Part shown: positions 52,345-60,961 of the stretch, one piece after another
How the letters are laid out: each line of letters opens with the position of its first letter
How positions within the stretch are numbered: position 1 is the first letter of the stretch
Assembly: GCF_042677205.1 (NCBI RefSeq)
Contig: NZ_JBHTIU010000074.1
Coordinates: forward strand, 118,881 to 182,880
DNA length: 64,000 nt
Reading direction: 5' to 3'
DNA from: Paenibacillus_L residui
GTDB taxonomy: Bacteria; Bacillota; Bacilli; Paenibacillales; NBRC-103111
Notes under the pieces: model-generated
Databases searched by the model: none
Told to the model about the DNA's origin: nothing
The model's input: the letters and a program-made list of their open reading frames with translations, nothing else
Program-made: the position numbers and the translations under genes

Positions 52345-53784
52345 TTATAAACGCGGCCGGCTCATCAGGTCTGCCATTTGCCGGGCCGTTTCTTTACCCT
52401 GACGAATACAGTCCGGAAGCCCGACTCCATGGAATCCCGCTCCCGTCAGAAGAAGCCCCGGCAAGAACCTTGCGGCCTCTTCCCGAGCCTGGCGGATGAT
52501 TTCCAGATGGCCGACCGGATACTGCGGCATGGATTTGGGCAGCCGAGTAATTTCGTAGAATAAAGGCTCCGCCTCAATGCCCGTCAAATCCTTGATGTCC
52601 TTGCGGACTCTCCGCATCAGTTCCTCATCGGACAGGCCCATCCATTCCTCCTGTCCGGAACGGCCCACGTAGCAGCGGATAAGCACCTTGCCCTCCGGAG
52701 CAGTATGCATCCATTTGGAAGAGGTCCAGGTGCATGCCGTTATGAAACGGCCTTCCTTACGGGGAACTAGAAAGCCTGATCCGTCCAGATCATGCGGAAT
52801 TTGGCCGGCATCAAAGGCGGATATCACATTGGCGACGGACACGTAGGTCATGCCGCCCAGCTTCTGAACCATTGGAAGATCGGGCAGCACCTTAGAGATG
52901 GCGTACGTCGGCATAGCCATGACGATTCCATCCGCATCGAAGCTGTCTCCGTTCTCCAGAATAACGCGCCCTTGCCCTTGACCCAGGCGTTCGACAGCCT
53001 TCACTCCCTGCCCGGTCAGAGTCCGTACTCCGGCCTTCTTCAGCGCCTCCTCCAAACCGCGAATCAACGTGGTCAAGCCCTCCCGGTAAGAAAGAAACAC
53101 ACTGTGCCGGACCTCTTCGGGAACGCCGCTCGGAGGAGGAGTCTGCCTCTTGCTCTCACTCATCCCCAGAATAATGCTGCGTTTCTTCTGCTCCAGGGCC
53201 TGAAATTGCGGGAAGGTCGCCTGCAGACTGAGTTGATGAGTGTCCCCCGCGTAGATTCCGGCCAGCAGCGGCTCGGCTATGTTATTCAGCACTTCCTTGC
53301 CTAATCTGCGTTCCAGAAACCCTCCGAGCGATTCATCCCCCGGTTCCTTCCTGCGGGGAAGCACCAAATCCATGGCCGCCCTTACTTTCCCCCAAGGAGA
53401 AATAAGACCGCTCCGCAAGAAAGGCTTCCATTCCGTAGGAATGCCCAGATTAAGTCCCGGAGGCATGCGATGCAGCTTTCCGTTGTTCATAATATAGGTT
53501 TTCTTCGCCTTGGGATTGGTTGGAACCAGCTCGTTCTCCAGGCCAAGCTCCCGGGTCAGGTCGATAATCGGAGTTTTGCGGGCCAAGAAGGAATCCGGCC
53601 CTTTCTCGATTACAAATCCGTCTCTGGCCAAGGTCCGAACCTTGCCGCCTGTTGAGGGGCTTTTTTCCAGTATAGTGATTTCAGATTTTATCCCGCTTTC
53701 CTTCAGGAATTTATCGATATAATAAGCGGTACTAAGCCCGGAAATGCCGCCTCCGATGACGACGATCTTCTTCGGTACGGTCAT
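52345..53784 (-). CDS. hemY: Coproporphyrinogen/protoporphyrinogen III oxidase (CgoX/HemY)
   Basis: The 479-residue FAD enzyme starts with the dinucleotide fold KIVVIGGGISGLSTAYYI and has GGKVRTLARDGFVIEKGPDSFLA and the C-terminal FAD block GLLLTGAGFHGVGLPDCI. In Firmicutes this HemY type oxidises coproporphyrinogen III in the coproporphyrin-dependent route. It follows hemH by 6 bases and precedes hemL by 17. Confidence 0.95.
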   Translation of the reverse strand: MTVPKKIVVIGGGISGLSTAYYIDKFLKESGIKSEITILEKSPSTGGKVRTLARDGFVIEKGPDSFLARKTPIIDLTRELGLENELVPTNPKAKKTYIMNNGKLHRMPPGLNLGIPTEWKPFLRSGLISPWGKVRAAMDLVLPRRKEPGDESLGGFLERRLGKEVLNNIAEPLLAGIYAGDTHQLSLQATFPQFQALEQKKRSIILGMSESKRQTPPPSGVPEEVRHSVFLSYREGLTTLIRGLEEALKKAGVRTLTGQGVKAVERLGQGQGRVILENGDSFDADGIVMAMPTYAISKVLPDLPMVQKLGGMTYVSVANVISAFDAGQIPHDLDGSGFLVPRKEGRFITACTWTSSKWMHTAPEGKVLIRCYVGRSGQEEWMGLSDEELMRRVRKDIKDLTGIEAEPLFYEITRLPKSMPQYPVGHLEIIRQAREEAARFLPGLLLTGAGFHGVGLPDCIRQGKETARQMADLMSRPRL

Positions 53785-53790
53785 AGCAAA

Positions 53791-54726
53791 TCATTTCCTT
53801 TCCAACTCCGTATAAACGACATCGGACAAGGTTTCCATATATAACGGGTCCGTATTCAAGGATTCGGTCCGCTCCAGATGCATGCCTAACTGCTCGGCAG
53901 TCTGCCGGCATTCGATATCTATGTCGTAAAGAACCTCCAGATGATCCGATACGAATCCGATCGGGCACAGGAGAACATTCTTCACTTGTTCTTCCTTGTG
54001 AATGGTCTCGAGCGTGTCAAGAATATCGGGACCCAGCCAAGGGGTAGCTGTCTGACCGGCACTCTGCCAGCCGAACTGCCAGTTGCTGAGCCCGGCTCTG
54101 TCTGCAATCGCCCGGGAGGTCTCCATTAATTGATCCACATAAGGATCATTCATCTCCAGAATACGGGCAGGAAGACTATGAGCCGTAAAAATGACACGGA
54201 TGTCATCCTTCGGAACATCCCCGAACTTGCCCAATGCATTCTCCACCCTCTGCGTCAAGGCCTTCAGCAGCTTAGGGTGAAGGTGATAGCTGTCGACAAA
54301 ACGGATGGACAGCCCCAATTCCTCCCCCTTCTCCTTGGCGCGTTTATTATAAGCTCCTACGCTCATCGTAGAGTAATGCGGGGCCAGAACGACTCCAACC
54401 GCTTCCGTTATGCCGTCCTTTACCATCTGCTCGACTCCGTCTTCAATAAACGGGGAAGCATGCTTCAGTCCCTGATAACAAACAAATTCGATGTCGGGGT
54501 GCTCGCGGTTCAAGGTTTCCTGCAGGGCGGCCACCTGCCGGTCGGTGTTCTTCCTTAGCGGAAAGAATCCTCCGACTATCGCTTCATAACGCTGCTTTAA
54601 CTCATCCAGTTGTTCCGGAGTAGGCGGATGGCCTCTGCGGATATGGGTATAATACGCTTCGATCTGATCCATGCTTTCCGGAGTTCCATAGGACATTACC
54701 AGTACGCCGACTTTACGCTTGGACAT
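53791..54726 (-). CDS. hemH: Coproporphyrin/protoporphyrin ferrochelatase (CpfC/HemH)
   Basis: Inserts Fe2+ into the porphyrin. The 311-residue protein has LVMSYGTPESMDQIEAYYTHIRRG, VGVVLAPHYSTMSVGAYNKRA, and the conserved histidine in VIFTAHSLPARIL, with the C-terminal CPIGFVSDHLEVLYDIDIE (Glu side). Its ATG overlaps the hemE end by 14 bases, so translation is coupled. Confidence 0.96.
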   Translation of the reverse strand: MSKRKVGVLVMSYGTPESMDQIEAYYTHIRRGHPPTPEQLDELKQRYEAIVGGFFPLRKNTDRQVAALQETLNREHPDIEFVCYQGLKHASPFIEDGVEQMVKDGITEAVGVVLAPHYSTMSVGAYNKRAKEKGEELGLSIRFVDSYHLHPKLLKALTQRVENALGKFGDVPKDDIRVIFTAHSLPARILEMNDPYVDQLMETSRAIADRAGLSNWQFGWQSAGQTATPWLGPDILDTLETIHKEEQVKNVLLCPIGFVSDHLEVLYDIDIECRQTAEQLGMHLERTESLNTDPLYMETLSDVVYTELERK

Positions 54727-55786
54727 TCGAGTTCACTTCCTTCGATGAATTAAGTACAGAGCTGGAATATTCGTGAATGAAATCCGTCAGTTCCTTCAGC
54801 TTATCAAGGGATGCCTCCGGGAACAATCCGTGGCCAAGGTTGAAAATATAGCCGGGCTGCTCCATTCCGAGATCCATGATTTCCTTCGCCTGTTCTTTAA
54901 TGACGGACATCGGTGCAGTCAGCACGAAAGGATCGAGGTTGCCCTGAACCGCAAAGCGGTTGTCCAATCTTCTCCGGCCTTCGGCAATCGAAACTCTCCA
55001 ATCCAAGCCAACCACGTCCACTTGGAGATCATGCAGCGCAGGCAGCAATTCTCCCGAGCTTACTCCCGGGAAATAAATTTTGGGCTCCGTCAGGTGGGAC
55101 AGTTCCCGGAAAATTCGATCGATGACCGGAAGAACATACTGTTTAAAATCTTTCGGGGAGAGGGCTCCTACCCAACTGTCGAACAGCTGCACCGCCTTCG
55201 CTCCGGACGCAATCTGAGCCTTCAGGTATGCAATAACCATATCGCCCAGCTTGTCCATCAGCCGTTGCCATACTTCGGGCTCGGAATACATCAATTCTTT
55301 CGTGCGGATATAGGTTTTGGAGGGGCGTCCTTCTATCAGATAGCTGGCGATCGTGAAAGGCGCTCCGGCAAACGTAATTAACGGCACCTTAAGCTCCCTG
55401 TCCAAGATCCGGATCGTCTCCAAAATATGCGACAAATCACCTTCCACATCAATCGGGCGCAGCCGATCCACATCTTGAGCGGAACGAATCGGGTTGGCAA
55501 TGACCGGACCGACGTTTTTGACTATGTCAAAATCAATGCCTAGCGAGGCTACCGGATTCATAATATCGGAATACAGAATCGCGGCATCCACTCCCAGCTT
55601 GCGGACCGGCATGAGCGTCACTTCTGCAGCCAGGTCCGGCTGCTTGCAGATTTCAAGAAGACTGTATTTTTCTTTAATTTTGCGATATTCGGGGTCGTAG
55701 CGCCCCGCCTGACGCATATACCATACGGGAAGACGATCTACCGGCTGTCTTCGACAAGCCTTAAGGAACGTGTCGTTGAAAGTCAT
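54713..55786 (-). CDS. hemE: Uroporphyrinogen decarboxylase
   Basis: Converts uroporphyrinogen III to coproporphyrinogen III. The 357-residue protein has RLPVWYMRQAGRYDPEYR with the conserved Arg-Arg, LITFAGAPFTIASYLIEG, VQLFDSWVGALSPKDF and FNLGHGLFPEA. It begins hemE-hemH-hemY-hemL and is preceded by its own promoter and, further up, by the 62-bp tandem array. Confidence 0.97.
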   Translation of the reverse strand: MTFNDTFLKACRRQPVDRLPVWYMRQAGRYDPEYRKIKEKYSLLEICKQPDLAAEVTLMPVRKLGVDAAILYSDIMNPVASLGIDFDIVKNVGPVIANPIRSAQDVDRLRPIDVEGDLSHILETIRILDRELKVPLITFAGAPFTIASYLIEGRPSKTYIRTKELMYSEPEVWQRLMDKLGDMVIAYLKAQIASGAKAVQLFDSWVGALSPKDFKQYVLPVIDRIFRELSHLTEPKIYFPGVSSGELLPALHDLQVDVVGLDWRVSIAEGRRRLDNRFAVQGNLDPFVLTAPMSVIKEQAKEIMDLGMEQPGYIFNLGHGLFPEASLDKLKELTDFIHEYSSSVLNSSKEVNSNVQA

Positions 55787-55821
55787 TCTTTCTCCTCTTT
55801 TCCGTTTAAATGCTATCTTTC

Positions 55822-55850
55822 ATTATGCCCTATTTAAAAAGGGGTAACAA
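55822..55850 (-). promoter_or_regulatory. Sigma-A promoter of hemE-hemH-hemY-hemL
   Basis: Minus-strand TTGTTA, a 17-base spacer and CATAAT lie about 40 bases upstream of the hemE start. Confidence 0.5.
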
Positions 55851-55997
55851 CCAATCTGAAAGCAAGATTCCGACAAAAATATGACAAGCCGCGATAGTCT
55901 GCGAGTTTGCGCTTCCGCCTAACCATTGGTTCATATGCTGCGGAGATGGGGTAGCTTTCGCCGTAAAAGTGCCTCTTTCGCTTCTGTAACACTCTAA

Positions 55998-56667
55998 TGC
56001 CGAACCGTGTTTTTACTCGAGCCCCTCGGACTGCTATCCCTTTCCCTCAGAAGCACTCACCCCGAGCCGTGTTCTTTCTCGAGCTCCTCTGACTGCTATC
56101 CCCTTCCCTCAGAAGCACACACCCCGAACCAAAGTTCTTACTCGTGCCCCTCTGACTGATATCCCATTCCCTCAGAAGCACTCACTCCGAACCGTGTTCT
56201 TACTCGTGCCCCTCTGACTGCTATCCCATTCCCTCAGTAACGCCGATCCTGAACCATAGTTCTTACTCGAGCCTCTCTGACTGGTATCCCTTTCCCTCAG
56301 AAGCACTCATCCCGAACCGTGCTCTTACTCGGGCCCTTCTGACTGGTATCCCTTTCCCTCAGGAGCACTCCCCCGAGCCATTGTTCTTACTCGAGCCCCT
56401 CTGACTGGTATCCCTTTCCCTCAGGAGCACTCCCCCGAGCCATTGTTCTTACTCGAGCCCTTCTGACTGGTATCCCTTTCCCTCAGTGATGCTCATCCCG
56501 AACCCGCGTTTCTTCCTCGGGCCCCTCTGACTGCTATCCCATTCCCTCAGTGATGCTCATCCCGAACCCGCGTTTCTTCCTCGGGCCCCTCTGACTGCTA
56601 TCCCTTTTCCTCAGAAACACTCCCCGAACGGTCTCTATGTCCAAGCCACTCTGCCTACTATGCTTAG
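55998..56667. repeat. Tandem array of ~62-bp repeats (ten clear units plus a decayed one)
   Basis: TATCCC cores recur at 56035, 56097, 56160, 56222, 56285, 56347, 56409, 56471, 56535 and 56599, steps of 62-64 bases. A unit reads roughly CCGAACCGTGTTCTTACTCG, then GCCCCTCTGACTGCTATCCC, then TTTCCCTCAGAAGCACTC. Each unit has CTGA...TCAG and CCCGA...TCGGG or CGAG...CTCG inverted pairs. No coding capacity of note; adjacent units 7-8 and 9-10 are the most alike. Confidence 0.95.
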
Positions 56668-56992
56668 TCCAGTTATTTTTTAGAGGTCACTTTGGAATTA
56701 TCCGGATTTGTAAGCTACATGCAAGTACAGAATTAGTCAAGAAAGCAAGGTTCCCCGCATTTACCGTATCTTTCTGAGCGAAGGGGATAATAGTCGAAAG
56801 AACCGCCAAATAGATAAGTGATGCAATACGGGGAATCCATTTTTTTACATCTACAGTTCAATTAAACAGGATACTTTCGCCAAGGAGCAATTCACCACAG
56901 ATAACCATAAAAGATCAAGCAGCAAGTGCTTACTCCGGTTTTCCGAATTAAATAAGATTCGTGATTCGTGGGCAGCAGCTTAGAAGCAAAGA
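56668..56992. other. AT-rich stretch between the tandem array and the hemB terminator
   Basis: About 325 bases with no credible gene. Nothing but short T/A-runs and a possible weak minus-strand leader for the array is seen; I cannot assign function. Confidence 0.4.
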
Positions 56993-57020
56993 TAAAAAAA
57001 TAACGGTCTCTAGAGACCGT
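56993..57020 (-). terminator. Intrinsic terminator after hemB
   Basis: ACGGTCTCTAGAGACCGT is a perfect 18-base palindrome; on the minus strand it is followed by TATTTTTTT. It ends the hemA-X-C-D-B operon about 95 bases past hemB. Confidence 0.85.
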
Positions 57021-57115
57021 GTACTTAAGTGCATTCATTGACCCTGACCAACCGAAACTTGAGTCTTTGGCCGGCGAAGATCAAAGTCGGAGCAGGGAAC
57101 CAGCCCCATGCTCCG

Positions 57116-58111
57116 TTATCCTTCTTTGAGCCAACGAACTACGTCTTTGGCAAAATAAGTAATGAGAATATCCGCGCCGGCCCGCTTCATTCCGAGAAGC
57201 ATCTCCATAACGACCGCTTTCTCATCGATCCAGCCCTTCTCCGCGGCCGCTTTAACCATCGAATACTCGGCGCTGACATTATAAGCGACCAGAGGAAGGT
57301 CGAAGTTCTCTTTAAGCGCCTTGATCACATCCATATAGGCCAGGGCCGGTTTAACCATCAGAAAATCGGCTCCTTCCATCACATCGGCTTCCGCTTCGCG
57401 GATCCCTTCGCGTACGTTGGCCGGGTCCATCTGATAAGTCTTCCGGTCGCCGAATTGCGGCGTAGAATGAGCGGCATCACGGAACGGACCGTAGAAGGCC
57501 GAGGCGTATTTCACCGAATAAGACATGATCGGCACGTGCTCGAAGCCGGCCTCGTCCAAGGCGGCGCGGATAGCGCCCACGAATCCGTCCATCATGTTGG
57601 ACGGAGCGATGATATCGGCGCCGGCCTTCGCTTGCGATACAGCCGTGCGGGCGAGAAGCTCCAAAGACGGATCGTTATCGATGACCGCTTGTCCACGGGC
57701 TGCATCTTGGACAACTACACCACAGTGACCGTGGTCCGTAAACTGACAGAGGCATGTGTCGGCCACAACGAGCATCTCCGGATAACGCTGCTTGATCCAG
57801 CGAGTCGCTTGCTGAACAATGCCGTCCTCCGCGAATGCCGACGTTCCTTCCGCATCTTTATGCTCCGGGACGCCGAAGAGCAGCACGGCTTGAATCCCGA
57901 GGGAGTTAATCTCGGCAAGCTCCTCTTCCAACCGGTCCAGAGAATAATGGAAGACGCCGGGCATGGAGGGAATTTCCTCCTTAATCCCGGTTCCATGAGT
58001 GACGAACAGCGGGTATATCAAATCGTTGACAGATAAAGAAGTCTCTCTCACCAAATTGCGCATCGCCCGGGATGCGCGCAATCTGCGATGGCGGACAATC
58101 GGAAAATTCAT
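57116..58111 (-). CDS. hemB: Porphobilinogen synthase (delta-aminolevulinate dehydratase)
   Basis: Condenses two 5-aminolevulinates to porphobilinogen. The 331-residue protein has the cysteine-rich zinc region VADTCLCQFTDHGHCGV near 120-135, SYSVKYASAFYGPFRDAA with an active lysine, and the second Schiff-base lysine in LMVKPALAYMDVI. It follows hemD by 42 bases and ends the operon. Confidence 0.97.
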   Translation of the reverse strand: MNFPIVRHRRLRASRAMRNLVRETSLSVNDLIYPLFVTHGTGIKEEIPSMPGVFHYSLDRLEEELAEINSLGIQAVLLFGVPEHKDAEGTSAFAEDGIVQQATRWIKQRYPEMLVVADTCLCQFTDHGHCGVVVQDAARGQAVIDNDPSLELLARTAVSQAKAGADIIAPSNMMDGFVGAIRAALDEAGFEHVPIMSYSVKYASAFYGPFRDAAHSTPQFGDRKTYQMDPANVREGIREAEADVMEGADFLMVKPALAYMDVIKALKENFDLPLVAYNVSAEYSMVKAAAEKGWIDEKAVVMEMLLGMKRAGADILITYFAKDVVRWLKEG

Positions 58112-58153
58112 GATGGATTCCTCCCGTTTATCGTATATGAAGTACGCTTGATT

Positions 58154-58957
58154 TCATTCGCGGCCAGCCGGAATCAGCACTTGTACGAGCGAATCGATCG
58201 TCGCTTCTTCGGCCAAATAATGAACGCTCCATCCGGCCTCCTGAACCGCTCTGGCGGTGACCTGCCCGATGCAGGCCAGCTTGACCCCGGTCAAGAGCTC
58301 GTCCGGTTCCGCTCCTGCAGTACGGATTAACGTTAGTATATTCCGAAAGGTGGACGGACTGGTCAAGGTGACCACGTCGATTTCCCCGCGGACGAGCAGA
58401 TCCACCAGTATGTCCGCATGATCCGTACACAGTTTGTTTTCATAAATATCTATTTCCGTAACTTTCAGCCCCAAGGAATTCAGGCGGTCGGGCAGCACTT
58501 TGCGAGCCAAGTCCGAGCGTGGAAAGAGAACCTTCTGACCGGGCTTCAGCTCCGGTGCAATAGCTTCGAATAAATCCTCCGCCTGATAGCGCTCCGGAAC
58601 CTTGTACGCTACCAATCCCCGCTCCAGCAATGCTCCTGCCGTCTTCGGGCCAACCGCAACGATCCGCGACCGCTGCAGCCGGACGGCTTCCACCTCAAAT
58701 TGCTCGAGACGGTTAAAAAAATGAATAACGGCATTAACGCTAGTAAAAATAACCCAATCAAACTTGTCCAGCTCCCGGATGGCCTGTTCCAGTTCAGCCA
58801 GCTTGACGGGATCGGTAGGTGGCTGGAGCCGGATAACCGGCAGTACAATCGCTTGCCCGCCGAGCTCCTCTATCTTCCCTGCAAGCTCTCCGGACTGCTC
58901 CCGGGTGCGGGTAACCAAAATGCGCAGGCCGGATAACGGCCTATTCTGTGCCGCCAT
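58154..58957 (-). CDS. hemD: Uroporphyrinogen-III synthase
   Basis: Closes and inverts ring D to give uroporphyrinogen III. The family is poorly conserved, but the 267-residue protein shows SGLRILVTRTREQSGELAGKIEELG, VIFTSVNAVIHFFNRL, RIVAVGPKTAGAL, VLFPRSDLARKVLP and TSPSTFRNILTLI-type segments. Position directly after hemC (8 bases) supports it. ATG 58957 with GTAGGGAT upstream is chosen; the frame is open through hemC on the same strand, giving an artefactual extension to 59146. Confidence 0.92.
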   Translation of the reverse strand: MAAQNRPLSGLRILVTRTREQSGELAGKIEELGGQAIVLPVIRLQPPTDPVKLAELEQAIRELDKFDWVIFTSVNAVIHFFNRLEQFEVEAVRLQRSRIVAVGPKTAGALLERGLVAYKVPERYQAEDLFEAIAPELKPGQKVLFPRSDLARKVLPDRLNSLGLKVTEIDIYENKLCTDHADILVDLLVRGEIDVVTLTSPSTFRNILTLIRTAGAEPDELLTGVKLACIGQVTARAVQEAGWSVHYLAEEATIDSLVQVLIPAGRE

Positions 58958-58965
58958 CGGAATCC

Positions 58966-59910
58966 CTACTCTCTGGCCAGAGCGAGGATTTCCTCGGCTC
59001 CTTGCCCGATCAGGCTCTCCGCCACTTCCAGCCCGAGATGGACCGGATCGTCCCCCGTTCTTGTCTCCTTCAGAATCCGACCGCCTTCCGGCTCGCCGAC
59101 AAGTCCCGTCAGCTTCAGCCTGCACGCCTCCGCTTCCGCATCCCACGCGAACTCGGCGTAAGCGCCGATCGGAATCTGGCAGCCTCCATTCAGCCTCGCC
59201 AGGAAGGTCCGCTCCGCCTGGACGGTTGCGGCGGTCTCCGCATCGTTATACAGCGCCAGCAGACGGAGCACGAAGTCGTCATCCTTGCGGCATTCGATGC
59301 CCAGCGCTCCTTGACCTACAGCCGGGAGGCAAACCTCCGGCGGCAAATAATGGCTGACCTTATCGGACCACCCCATCCGATACAGCCCGGCGGCTGCCAG
59401 CAGGATGCCGTCGAAGCCCTCGGTTTCCAGCTTGCGCAGGCGGGAATCTATATTGCCGCGAATCGATTGGATGCGAAGATCGGGGCGATAGGCCCGTAAT
59501 TGGGCCGCACGTCTCAAGCTGCTCGTTCCAACAAGAGCGCCTTGCGGCAGCTCGTCCAGCTTGACGTGCCCGTTCGAAATCAGGCAGTCCCGAGGATCGA
59601 CTCGCTTGGGAACGGCCCCTATCATCAACCCCTCTTGGCTTTCCGAAGGCACATCCTTCATGCTGTGAACAGCGATATCAATCTCTCCGTTCAACAGCGC
59701 CTGTTCTATTTCTTTAACAAAAAGACCTTTCCCCCCGACCTTGGAAAGAGTGACATCGAGAATTCTATCCCCTTTGGTCACAATTTTGCGGACGTCAAAT
59801 TCGCATTCCATCCCATTCTCTTGACAAATCCGGCGCAAGTCTTCAATTACTTGATTGGTTTGCGTTAAGGCAAGCGAGCTCTGCCTAGTTCCGACAACGA
59901 TCGTTCGCAT
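58966..59910 (-). CDS. hemC: Hydroxymethylbilane synthase (porphobilinogen deaminase)
   Basis: Links four porphobilinogens. The 314-residue protein has TIVVGTRQSSLALTQTN, VTKGDRILDVTLSKVGGKGLFVKEIE, HSMKDVPSE, VGTSSLRRAAQL and the dipyrromethane-cofactor cysteine in LNGGCQIPIGA. ATG 59910 follows GGGAGGAACG; the upstream in-frame start at 59982 is not needed. It lies between hemX and hemD. Confidence 0.97.
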   Translation of the reverse strand: MRTIVVGTRQSSLALTQTNQVIEDLRRICQENGMECEFDVRKIVTKGDRILDVTLSKVGGKGLFVKEIEQALLNGEIDIAVHSMKDVPSESQEGLMIGAVPKRVDPRDCLISNGHVKLDELPQGALVGTSSLRRAAQLRAYRPDLRIQSIRGNIDSRLRKLETEGFDGILLAAAGLYRMGWSDKVSHYLPPEVCLPAVGQGALGIECRKDDDFVLRLLALYNDAETAATVQAERTFLARLNGGCQIPIGAYAEFAWDAEAEACRLKLTGLVGEPEGGRILKETRTGDDPVHLGLEVAESLIGQGAEEILALARE

Positions 59911-60020
59911 GCAGCGTTCCTCCCTACTCGGAGTCATTAGGAGGCTCTTGAACGAACCATTTCTTCCCGACCCCGATCTCATTTATGTGTTGCTACTGCC
60001 ACGGCTTCAGCCTGGAACAA

Positions 60021-60842
60021 CTACATCCAAAACCAGCCGTGAAAATTCGAAAACCGGTTTAATATGAAAAAGTTCACCATCACCAGCGCGAAAGCAAACA
60101 GGTTCCATTGGGCCAAGCGATAGTCAGAGGCTTTTAACGAAAGCTTTAATATTAAATGATAGGCATACAAAAGCAAAATAAACAAGGAATTCAACACCTT
60201 GGGATCGAACAAGAGCTGGTATTCGCCCTTCAGCACAATCCATACGGTCCCCAACGAAAAGGCCAGCATAAGCAGCGGCATTCCCGATGCAACCGATATA
60301 TAAGTATATTTTCCGATTTTATCAAGGCTGGGGATGCGCCATATCGTTCTTGACCATTTCTTATCCTTAAGCTGGCTATGGAGAAACAGATACATTCCCG
60401 ACAAGATGGCAGAAATCGTAAAGGCGGCGTAGCTTCCGATAGCCAGGCTGATATGGATGAACAACAGCTCATCGGCAATTTCCCAACCTTCCAGGGCGGT
60501 TGATACATTGTTATCGCTGAAAAAATTAAGCGCAAGTATGGAGAAGCCTACCAGATTAACAAAGAAAACCAGCAGTTCGATGCGAAAAAAACGGCTGATC
60601 ACCAATGAGACCGTCACTAACACCCATGAAAAGAAAAACAGGGTTTCAAAATCGGTGAAGACGTGCAAGGTTTTAAACTCAAAGAAAAAATAAACCGTCT
60701 GTAAGACCCAAACAAATAGAAGCAGCCCTGTGCCCATCCGTTTGGCTCTCTGATTCGCACCGACGAAATCAGAGAAATAAAACAGAAGGCTCAGGGCGTA
60801 AATATATATTATAGCATCGTATATCCAGCTTTGAGTGACCAT
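60021..60842 (-). CDS. hemX: HemX/CcsA-family membrane protein
   Basis: The 273-residue protein has eight hydrophobic helices and resembles the cytochrome c assembly (CcsA/ResC) family, with FIHISLAIGSYAAFTISAILSGMYLF, the segment holding a likely heme-ligand histidine. In B. subtilis HemX lowers the level of HemA. ATG 60842 follows ACAGGAGGTT. It lies between hemA and hemC as in bacilli. Whether it acts on HemA here is inferred. Confidence 0.88.
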   Translation of the reverse strand: MVTQSWIYDAIIYIYALSLLFYFSDFVGANQRAKRMGTGLLLFVWVLQTVYFFFEFKTLHVFTDFETLFFFSWVLVTVSLVISRFFRIELLVFFVNLVGFSILALNFFSDNNVSTALEGWEIADELLFIHISLAIGSYAAFTISAILSGMYLFLHSQLKDKKWSRTIWRIPSLDKIGKYTYISVASGMPLLMLAFSLGTVWIVLKGEYQLLFDPKVLNSLFILLLYAYHLILKLSLKASDYRLAQWNLFAFALVMVNFFILNRFSNFHGWFWM

Positions 60843-60961
60843 GCAACCTCCTGTTAGCGGATCAACCTGCCTGCAAGCAGCTAAGGACAGCAAGGCCGAA
60901 AGCCTGAATAACGGATGGAAGGAGCCTTACTGCACCGTACCCTGCTTGTCCGGTATGCACT

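Noticed and set aside
55998..56667. Possible CRISPR array
   Set aside because: Units are contiguous 62-64 bp repeats without unique spacers, and no cas genes are present.
57029..58036. 335-codon plus-strand frame opposite hemB
   Set aside because: hemB on the minus strand has full family motifs including the Schiff-base lysine; the plus frame is its shadow.
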